This document shows, piece by piece, positions 7,301 through 12,128 of a stretch of 12,128 nucleotides of DNA. Source of the stretch: Verrucomicrobia bacterium UBA740 (lineage in GTDB: Bacteria > Verrucomicrobiota > Kiritimatiellia > RFP12 > UBA1067). The translations under genes and the position numbers were made by a program. Numbering within the stretch: position 1 is the stretch's first letter; every line of letters starts with the position of its first letter. The stretch spans positions 1-12,128 of the forward strand of contig DBKW01000099.1 in the NCBI GenBank assembly GCA_002298665.1, in the 5' to 3' direction. The notes below the pieces were generated by a model, which saw nothing but the letters and a program-made list of their open reading frames with translations, had not been told where the DNA came from and ran no database searches.

Positions 7301-7501
7301 CGGCTCGATGTAGGTGCGGTCCGCGCGGTCCGGATCCGTCATGACGGTCGCCGGATTCGAATTCGCCAGAATGACGAAATAGCCTTCCTTCTTGAGCGCC
7401 TTGACCGCCTGCACGCCCGAATAGTCGAACTCGCAGCCCTGTCCGATGACGATCGGGCCTGCGCCGATGATCAGAATCTTGCGAATATCCGTCCGTTTCA
7501 T
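4379..7501 (-). CDS. carB: Carbamoyl-phosphate synthase large subunit
   Basis: CarB uses two ATP, bicarbonate and ammonia tunnelled from CarA to make carbamoyl phosphate for pyrimidine and arginine synthesis. The 1040 residues comprise a carboxyphosphate ATP-grasp half (1-400; GAGPIVIGQG at 13-22, PGFTLGGTGGG at 170-180, EMNPRVSRSS at 299-308) and a connecting/oligomerisation segment (about 400-510). A carbamate ATP-grasp half follows (517-900; LGGGPNRIGQG at 523-533, PSFVLGGRGM at 674-683, EVNPRASRT at 799-807), then an MGS-like allosteric domain (about 900-1015) and a tail ending in LQEYHAELHAAPTF. Against E. coli CarB (1073 residues, from memory) the connecting segment is about 44 residues shorter, while the C-terminus is longer. 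TAAGGAGA precedes the ATG and overlaps the pyrG stop (9-base gap), so it belongs to the carA-pyrG-carB operon. No clear terminator follows. Confidence 0.98.
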   Translation of the reverse strand: MKRTDIRKILIIGAGPIVIGQGCEFDYSGVQAVKALKKEGYFVILANSNPATVMTDPDRADRTYIEPLTVDALHEIIRRERPDAILPTLGGQTALNLAMELDKRGILRRYRVELIGAQADAIARAEDRQLFKTAMRELGLDMPRSGSAHTLDEARAVAQTIGSWPLIVRPGFTLGGTGGGIAHNAEEFDAICSRGLEASLNSEVLIEESLIGWKEFEMEVMRDKAGNAVIVCSIENMDPMGVHTGDSITVAPIQTLTDREYQDMRDDSIRVLEKIGIATGGSNVQWAIDPRTGRRIIIEMNPRVSRSSALASKATGFPIAKIAALLAVGYTLDELPNDITRKTPAAFEPALDYVVVKVPRFAFEKFPGADIALGTQMKAVGEVMAIGRTFKQAYLKALRSLEAPLRYHDASTYDPWFKRELAELSAFSVYLATFADKKLPADVLRQAKVMGFSDKEIAQAVKSSEDAIRDERRALDLHPEFRAVDTCAGEFEAVTPYFYSSYGWDKPRAENEVPSGKKKIMVLGGGPNRIGQGIEFDWCCCHAAFALKSRGYEVVMVNSNPETVSTDYDTSDRLYFEPLTFEDVMEIYDREKCDGVIVQYGGQTPLNLAQRLKKAGANIVGTSPDDIDRAEDRDFFKKLVSDVGMKQPPSGIAHSVADARRIAREIGYPVLVRPSFVLGGRGMAIVSGESELDKYVAEAVAAAEGKPILIDKFLEHAVELDVDCVSDGETTVVGAILEHVEAAGCHSGDAAAVTPPRSLSPELVEEVIRYARLFARKLHVVGLMNLQLAVRDDGIWMIEVNPRASRTVPFVSKAIGVPLADIAARCMVGEKLADIGFTKEVVPPYTCVKEAVFPFAKFPGAEVALTPEMKSTGEVMAIDPDPEIAYFKSQTAAGSPLPKKGTIFVSLRDEDKPEGVRLAKRLAQMGFAVYATRGTSTELWKQGVESKAIFRISRGRPNALDLLRQDAIQWIVNTVETGREANEDNARLRSAAIRSGVPLTTTLAGFRAAVAGLEEDGPLGEIAVCTLQEYHAELHAAPTF

Positions 7502-7510
7502 GGATTCTCC

Positions 7511-9133
7511 TTACTTGGCTTTCGCCTGACCGTACTTGAGCGCCGCGCCGACAAGCCCGTTGAAGAGCGGATGCGGCTCGGTCGGACGCGACTTGAATTC
7601 GGGATGGAACTGTCCGGCAATGAAATAGGGATGCGTCGGGAGCTCGACGACTTCCACGAGTTTCCCGTCCGGAGAGCGTCCGCTGACCTTGAGACCTGCC
7701 TTCTCGATCGCCTCGCGCATGGGCGTATCGTAGGCGAACTCGTAGCGGTGGCGGTGGCGTTCGGAAATCTCGGTCGTCTGGTAAAGCCGGGCCGCGAGCG
7801 ACCCCTTCTCCAGGACGCAGGGGTACGCCCCGAGGCGCATCGTGCCGCCCTTCTGCGTGACGCCTTTCTGGTCGTCCATCAGATCGATGACCGGATGCGA
7901 GGTGCTGGGATCGAACTCCGTGGAGTTCGCGTCCGCCCACCCCAAGACGTCGCGCGCATACTCGATGACGGTGCACTGCATCCCCAGGCAAATCCCGAGG
8001 AACGGAATCTTCTTCTCGCGCGCCAGCCGTATCGCGGCGATCTTGCCCGGAATGCCCCGGCTGCCGAATCCGCCCGGCACGAGAATGCCGTCCACGCCGT
8101 CCAGCAAATGCGGGTCTTTCTCCACATCCTCCGCCTCCAGACACAAGACGTGCACTTTGGCGTTGTGCGCCATGCCCGCGTGCTGCAGGGCTTCATGCAC
8201 GCTCTTGTAGGCGTCGCGGATGGAGATATACTTGCCCACGAGCGCGATTGTGGTCTCGAATTCGGGGCTTGTCGCCTTCTTGACGAGATTGTCCCATTCC
8301 GTATGGTGAATCGGCCAGATGTCGAGGTGAAGCTGCTTGAGAACCTGTTCGTCCAAATGCTGTTTGCGCAATTCGCGCGGCACCGCGTAGACCGAATCGG
8401 TCACGTCCTTCTCTTCTATCACGCACTCGCGGCGGACATTGCAAAACATGGCGAGTTTGTCCAGATGTTCCGGCGGAATCGGCATTTCCGTCCGGCAGAC
8501 GAGGATGTCCGGGATGATGCCGATTGCGCGCAGCTGTCCGACCGAATGCTGGGACGGTTTCGTCTTGAGTTCGCCCGCCGCCTTCAGGTACGGGACGAGC
8601 GTGAGGTGCACGAAACACGTGTTTTCAGGCCCTTCCTCGAACCGGAACTGCCGCGCCGCCTCCAGAAACGGCAACGACTCGATGTCGCCCGACACGCCGC
8701 CGATCTCGCACAGCACGATATCGCAGTCGTGTTCGCCGGCGGACCGGATGGCCGCCTTGATTTCGTCGGTGATGTGCGGAATGACCTGCACCGTCCCCCC
8801 GAGATAGCCGCCCGCCCGTTCGCGCGCCAAAACGGCGGAATAGATGCGACCCGAGGTGTAGTTGGAAGCCTTCGAGCAGGTCACGCCCGCAAAGCGCTCG
8901 TAATGCCCGAGGTCCAGGTCCGTCTCCGCGCCGTCGTCCGTCACGAAAACTTCGCCATGCTGGTACGGGCTCATCGTGCCGGGGTCGACGTTGAGGTAGG
9001 GGTCCAACTTCTGCATGAACACCTTGTAGCCGCGGCTTTTCAGCAGAAGCGCCAAGGACGCGCTCGTGATGCCCTTGCCGAGCGAACTTACGACGCCGCC
9101 CGTTATGAATACGTATTTGACCTGCTTTTTCAT
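7511..9133 (-). CDS. pyrG: CTP synthase (glutamine-hydrolysing)
   Basis: PyrG converts UTP to CTP with ATP and glutamine, the last step of pyrimidine nucleotide synthesis. The 540-residue product is of usual length. Its amidoligase half carries the P-loop GGVVSSLGKGIT at 12-23 and LCEIGGVSGDIES near 141-153. The UTP/allosteric contact loop KPSQHS is at 192-197. The class I glutaminase half has VPGGFGSRG at 352-360, the nucleophile Cys382 in GICLGMQ and the His510/Glu512 pair in QFHPEFKSRP. An AGAGGGG ribosome-binding site lies in the 13-base gap after carA, and the stop codon is part of the carB Shine-Dalgarno. This placement between carA and carB is unusual, but the three genes share pathway and substrate, which supports co-regulation. 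Identification is secure. Confidence 0.98.
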   Translation of the reverse strand: MKKQVKYVFITGGVVSSLGKGITSASLALLLKSRGYKVFMQKLDPYLNVDPGTMSPYQHGEVFVTDDGAETDLDLGHYERFAGVTCSKASNYTSGRIYSAVLARERAGGYLGGTVQVIPHITDEIKAAIRSAGEHDCDIVLCEIGGVSGDIESLPFLEAARQFRFEEGPENTCFVHLTLVPYLKAAGELKTKPSQHSVGQLRAIGIIPDILVCRTEMPIPPEHLDKLAMFCNVRRECVIEEKDVTDSVYAVPRELRKQHLDEQVLKQLHLDIWPIHHTEWDNLVKKATSPEFETTIALVGKYISIRDAYKSVHEALQHAGMAHNAKVHVLCLEAEDVEKDPHLLDGVDGILVPGGFGSRGIPGKIAAIRLAREKKIPFLGICLGMQCTVIEYARDVLGWADANSTEFDPSTSHPVIDLMDDQKGVTQKGGTMRLGAYPCVLEKGSLAARLYQTTEISERHRHRYEFAYDTPMREAIEKAGLKVSGRSPDGKLVEVVELPTHPYFIAGQFHPEFKSRPTEPHPLFNGLVGAALKYGQAKAK

Positions 9134-9146
9134 CTAAATTCCCCTC

Positions 9147-10286
9147 TTAAAGTCCCTTCCCCTGTATCATATCCCGGAAAGCCGCGAACAGATAGGCGCT
9201 GTCGCGCGGTCCGGGACACGCCTCCGGGTGGTACTGGACCGAAAACGCCGGCAAGGTTTTGTGCCGGACGCCTTCGATGGTATTGTCGTTCAGATTGACG
9301 TGGGTCACCTCCAGACAGTCCGGAACCGTCTCGGGCAAAACCGCGAAATTGTGGTTCTGGCTCGTGATTTCCACCTTCCCCGTCGCCAGGTTCCGCACCG
9401 GGTGGTTGCATCCGTGATGCCCGAACTTGAGCCGCCCCGTGCGCGCCCCGCAGGCCAGCGACAGCAGCTGGTGCCCCAGGCAAATCCCCATGAGCGGCAC
9501 TTTCCCCAAGAGCGCCTTGACGTTCTCGATCGCATATGTGACCGCCGCGGGATCGGCCGGACCGTTCGAAAGGAACACGCCCGCCGGCTTCTGCGCGAGA
9601 ACCTCCGCCGCGGGCGTTCGGGACGGCACGACCCAAACACGCGCAAAGTCCGCCAAACTGCGCAGAATGTTCGTTTTCACGCCAAAATCGTAGCAGACGA
9701 CCAGCGGCGCCGCGCCGGACGCCGTACGACAGGCGACTTCATACGGCACGGTGCACGAAACCTTTGAAGCGTAATCCTGTCCGTCCAGACCTTCCCAAGC
9801 CTGTGCGCGACGGATGCCTTCCGCCTCGTCCACCGGCTCGTCCGAGACGTGCAGATACGCCTTCTGGTTGCCATGTTCCCTCAAATGCAACGTCAAATGC
9901 CGCGTATCCAACGCCCGCAACCCGGGGACGCCCGCCTCCTTCAGGTAGGCGTCCAGGGACTTCGTGGACCGCCAATTGGAAGGTTCCGTCAAATCGTTGA
10001 CCAGCAGTCCCGATAAAAAAAGCGCCCGGGACTCGACATCCTCGGGATTTGTGCCGTAATCGCCGACTTCGGCCGTCGTGAGCGTGACGAACTGCCCGGC
10101 ATAGGAGGGGTCGGTCAGTATCTCCTGGTAACCGCTCATGCCCGTATTGAAGACGACTTCCCCGACCTTGTCCACGGGCGCGCCGAAAGCCACCCCATGA
10201 AAGACCGTCCCGTCGGCCAAAGCCAAAAACGCCCTGCGTTCACGCTCGGCCGCCCACTTCTCTGCGTAAGCATTTTCCATAGACAC
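9147..10286 (-). CDS. carA: Carbamoyl-phosphate synthase small (glutaminase) subunit
   Basis: CarA hydrolyses glutamine and feeds ammonia to CarB. The product has 379 residues counted from GTG at 10286, or 377 from ATG at 10280. The GGAG Shine-Dalgarno (10295-10292) is 5 bases from GTG and 11 from ATG, so either start is possible; GTG fits the spacing slightly better. The N-terminal CPSase domain begins LALADGTVFHG after an about 20-residue charged extension, with NTGMSGYQE at 47-55. The class I glutaminase domain has the nucleophile Cys269 in GICLGHQLL and the His353/Glu355 pair in QYHPEACPGP. Two near-invariant glycines differ: SNGPADP has Ala at 244 where GPGDP is usual, and GHHGCNHPV has Cys at 293 where Gly or Ala is usual. 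First gene of carA-pyrG-carB, preceded by a sigma-54 promoter. Confidence 0.97.
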   Translation of the reverse strand: MSMENAYAEKWAAERERRAFLALADGTVFHGVAFGAPVDKVGEVVFNTGMSGYQEILTDPSYAGQFVTLTTAEVGDYGTNPEDVESRALFLSGLLVNDLTEPSNWRSTKSLDAYLKEAGVPGLRALDTRHLTLHLREHGNQKAYLHVSDEPVDEAEGIRRAQAWEGLDGQDYASKVSCTVPYEVACRTASGAAPLVVCYDFGVKTNILRSLADFARVWVVPSRTPAAEVLAQKPAGVFLSNGPADPAAVTYAIENVKALLGKVPLMGICLGHQLLSLACGARTGRLKFGHHGCNHPVRNLATGKVEITSQNHNFAVLPETVPDCLEVTHVNLNDNTIEGVRHKTLPAFSVQYHPEACPGPRDSAYLFAAFRDMIQGKGL

Positions 10287-10306
10287 AATTTCTCCGTGCT
10301 TGTTCT

Positions 10307-10323
10307 AGCAATTTCCGTGCCAA
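10307..10323 (-). promoter_or_regulatory. Sigma-54 (RpoN) promoter of carA-pyrG-carB
   Basis: On the minus strand TTGGCACG (10323-10316, the -24 element) is followed after exactly four bases by TTGCT (10311-10307, the -12 element). This fits the published consensus YTGGCACG-N4-TTGCW at every specified position, and the flanking bases GGG upstream and AGA downstream also fit. Initiation about 12 bases past the -12 GC would fall near 10297, directly before the carA Shine-Dalgarno. The spacing from promoter to ribosome-binding site to start codon is therefore coherent. I see no comparably good sigma-70 promoter in this gap. Confidence 0.75.
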
Positions 10324-10343
10324 CCCAAGAAAGTGCGCTTTCC

Positions 10344-10377
10344 GGCCCTTTCCTGGCGCGATTTGGCCCTTTCGCGC
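10344..10377. promoter_or_regulatory. Candidate enhancer-binding-protein site upstream of the carA sigma-54 promoter
   Basis: The plus strand holds GCGCGA (10356-10361) and TCGCGC (10372-10377), perfect inverted arms around a 10-base core whose centre is the palindrome GGCC, giving a 22-base dyad. It is centred about 70 bases upstream of the predicted start. Overlapping it, GGCCCTTTC occurs twice (10344-10352 and 10365-10373), 21 bases apart, about two helical turns. This is the kind of element sigma-54 activators bind, but no known activator consensus is recognised. Confidence 0.35.
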
Positions 10378-10475
10378 GCGAACAGACTGTCACAAATCTG
10401 TAAGAATGCGCTTTTTCGCCTTTCAAAATATGTAAAAGATATGGTCATGCACGTCTTTCCTTCCAAACGCCCCCT

Positions 10476-12128
10476 CTATTGGGCGAAGGACAACTTGTTT
10501 TTGATCGTCCGCCGCGTGGCGACCGCGGCGAAGGGATCCTCCGGCCAATAGTGCCGCGGATACCGCCCGCGCATGTCCTTGCGCACAAGCTGGTAGCCTT
10601 CCCGCCAAAAACCGGCGAGATCTTTCGTGATCTGTATCGGACGCTGGGCGGGGGAAAGGAGCGTCATCACCACGGGGACGCGTCCGTCCGCCACGCGCGG
10701 CGTTTCCATGAGCCCGAAGCACTCCTGCAGTTTCGCCTCCACCGTCGGTTCGTCTCCCTCGTAATGGATGACGAGATGGCTGCCGCTCGGAACCTCCATG
10801 CGGGCCGGGGCGAGCGCGTCCAGCTCCCGGCGCGTATGCCCCTGGCTTGTCAGCCAATAGGCGAGCACGTCCCCCATGTTCACACGCGCGAGGTCGCGCC
10901 ACTTGGTCAAACCGTCGACAAATCCCGCCAAAGCCTCGATAAGGGACGCGTCCGAAAGCTCGGGCCACCCCAGAACGCGGTGCAGGAACCGGAGCCGCGC
11001 GGCCAGTTGCAGCGTCTCCTTCGTCCAGCACGGCAGATTCGCCACGCCCTTCTGGCGGACGCCCTCCATGAGCGCCGCGGCTAGACGCGCCCGGAACGCC
11101 GCGTCGTCCGCCTGGGGCAGGACGGGCTTTTCCGAAAGGACGACGGCGCCGATGCGCGCACGGACCGCCGAGACGACCTGCTCCGTGCGCTTGTCCCACG
11201 CGCAGACCGTCTCCTCCGTCCTGTCTGCGGCGAACAGACGTGCGACATCCGCCTCGTCGATGGGCGCGGCGGAGAAGATCTTGGCGTCGCCGGGGCGGTC
11301 GTCCAAGGTGCAGCAGACGATCCACGGCGCCCGGGCGAGGGCGTCCGTCGAATCCAGGAAAGCGCCGCGGCCGCCGACGAGCCGAAAGGTCCCGTTCCCC
11401 CTGTTCTTCGCGACGCGGTCCGGGTAGGCCCGCGCCAGGAGAACGCCCTCCGGACAGGTGGCGGCGCCCGCCGGAACCGTCCGCGCCGCGCCGAAACGGA
11501 CCGCGAGAGCCCAAATGCGCCGCGCGTCGGGGCGGTTCGGCGCTTCTTTCACGAGGTCCAGCACGCGGCGGATGTCCGTCTCGGGGGTGCGCCCGCCTTC
11601 TTCCACGATGGCCGCGAGAAGCGCCGCGTTCTGCAGGTCGGCCGAACCCGGCTTCCAATCGAGAAGCATGTTCGCGAGACGCGGGTGGACCGGCAAGCGC
11701 GCCATGCGGGTCCCGCGCGGCGTGAGCCGTCCGACCCCATCCAGCGCCCCCAGACGCTTAAGAAGTTCGGCCGACCGGTCCCACGCGGCGGCGGGCGGCG
11801 GGGTCATCCACGGGAGGTCCGTCCGCCGGACCGCTCCCCAGGCCGCGCTCGCGAGGACGAGCCCGCAGAGGTCGGCCTCCAGTATTTCGGGGTTCATGCG
11901 GGCGGGGCGCTTCTCGCCCGCCCCCCACAGCCGGTAGCAGACGCCCGGACGGACGCGTCCGGCGCGTCCGCGGCGTTGTTCGGCGCGGTCTTCCGTGAGC
12001 GGCAATGTCGCGAGCCCCGTCATGCCCGTCGCCGGCGAAAAGCGCGGCACGCGCATGAGCCCCGTGTCGATGACGCAGGTTATGCCCGGAAGGGTGAGCG
12101 AGGTCTCGGCGATGGAAGTCGACAGCAC
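10476..12128 (-). CDS. hrpB: ATP-dependent helicase HrpB, C-terminal two-thirds (5' end outside the window)
   Basis: This is the last 550 residues of a DEAH-box helicase. The frame is open to the right edge, so the GTG at the edge is an internal codon, not a start. Helicase motif V STSIAETSLTLPG is at 3-15 of the fragment and motif VI QRRGRAGR at 51-58. These are followed by the winged-helix/helical region (DPEIL-type NPEILEADLCGLVLASAAWG, then RLGALDGVGRLTPRG) and the HrpB-specific C-terminal domain. That domain ends in MRGRYPRHYWPEDP, the signature that separates HrpB from HrpA and eukaryotic DEAH proteins. Full-length HrpB is about 810-850 residues, so about the first third (motifs I-IV) is missing only because of the window. 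HrpB's physiological role is poorly known. It ends 189 bases before carA and is probably a separate transcription unit. Confidence 0.93.
   Translation of the reverse strand: MLSTSIAETSLTLPGITCVIDTGLMRVPRFSPATGMTGLATLPLTEDRAEQRRGRAGRVRPGVCYRLWGAGEKRPARMNPEILEADLCGLVLASAAWGAVRRTDLPWMTPPPAAAWDRSAELLKRLGALDGVGRLTPRGTRMARLPVHPRLANMLLDWKPGSADLQNAALLAAIVEEGGRTPETDIRRVLDLVKEAPNRPDARRIWALAVRFGAARTVPAGAATCPEGVLLARAYPDRVAKNRGNGTFRLVGGRGAFLDSTDALARAPWIVCCTLDDRPGDAKIFSAAPIDEADVARLFAADRTEETVCAWDKRTEQVVSAVRARIGAVVLSEKPVLPQADDAAFRARLAAALMEGVRQKGVANLPCWTKETLQLAARLRFLHRVLGWPELSDASLIEALAGFVDGLTKWRDLARVNMGDVLAYWLTSQGHTRRELDALAPARMEVPSGSHLVIHYEGDEPTVEAKLQECFGLMETPRVADGRVPVVMTLLSPAQRPIQITKDLAGFWREGYQLVRKDMRGRYPRHYWPEDPFAAVATRRTIKNKLSFAQ

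Noticed and set aside
4355..9298. A 1647-codon open frame on the plus strand, antisense to carB and pyrG
   Set aside because: It mirrors two certain genes on the other strand. Its product is rich in Arg, His and Asp without any domain, and it even crosses the pyrG-carB junction and the carA 3' end. This is what GC-rich third positions produce on the opposite strand.
10394..10422. TTGAAA followed after 17-18 bases by TTACAG/TACAGA on the minus strand, a possible sigma-70 promoter for carA
   Set aside because: The -10 matches at only about three of six positions, and the predicted start would be about 100 bases from carA. The sigma-54 site is far better in both match and spacing.
10474..10495. 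CGCCC/GGGCG hairpin overlapping the hrpB stop codon
   Set aside because: The stem is five base pairs and is followed by only three T, which is too weak to call a terminator.
10423..11658. A 411-codon minus-strand frame overlapping hrpB
   Set aside because: It is a Gly/Arg-rich shadow of hrpB in another frame that also runs through the intergenic gap. No family motif is present.

Overview
This is a GC-rich bacterial window (roughly 60% or a little more G+C by eye) made almost entirely of core metabolic genes. Eight complete genes and one 5'-truncated gene lie on the minus strand. Only the tail of one gene lies on the plus strand, at the left edge. I see no rRNA, tRNA, CRISPR array, insertion sequence or phage gene. 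The phylum cannot be fixed from this sequence. The ketol-acid reductoisomerase is of the Bacteroidetes/fungal type rather than the enterobacterial type, and combined with the high GC this would fit a PVC-group bacterium (Verrucomicrobiota, Kiritimatiellota or Lentisphaerota). That is a low-confidence guess.

Layout, right to left in the direction of transcription: hrpB (3' two-thirds, 12128-10476); a 189-base gap carrying a near-perfect sigma-54 promoter; carA-pyrG-carB (10286-4379), a tight operon with 13- and 9-base gaps; a 173-base gap with the ilvC sigma-70-like promoter; ilvC (4205-3096), followed by a clear rho-independent terminator; then a strong promoter whose -10 box lies only 10 bases from the start codon of a tam-like methyltransferase gene (2936-2133). 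The methyltransferase overlaps a YkgJ-family cysteine-cluster gene (2136-1780) by ATGA. A 129-base gap with symmetric TACAAT repeats leads into pdxS-pdxT (1650-200), again joined by an ATGA overlap. pdxT converges on the plus-strand gene tail (2-169) across 30 bases. No gene-free stretch exceeds 189 bases.

How they work together: CarA and CarB make carbamoyl phosphate from glutamine, bicarbonate and ATP for pyrimidines and arginine. PyrG, encoded between them, makes CTP from UTP and glutamine. PdxS and PdxT make pyridoxal 5'-phosphate, with PdxT supplying ammonia from glutamine. Three of the nine recognised genes are therefore class I glutamine amidotransferases. This makes the sigma-54 promoter in front of carA-pyrG-carB the most interesting feature of the window, because sigma-54 is the classical route for nitrogen-status control. 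IlvC (branched-chain amino acids), the methyltransferase and HrpB appear to be independent transcription units.
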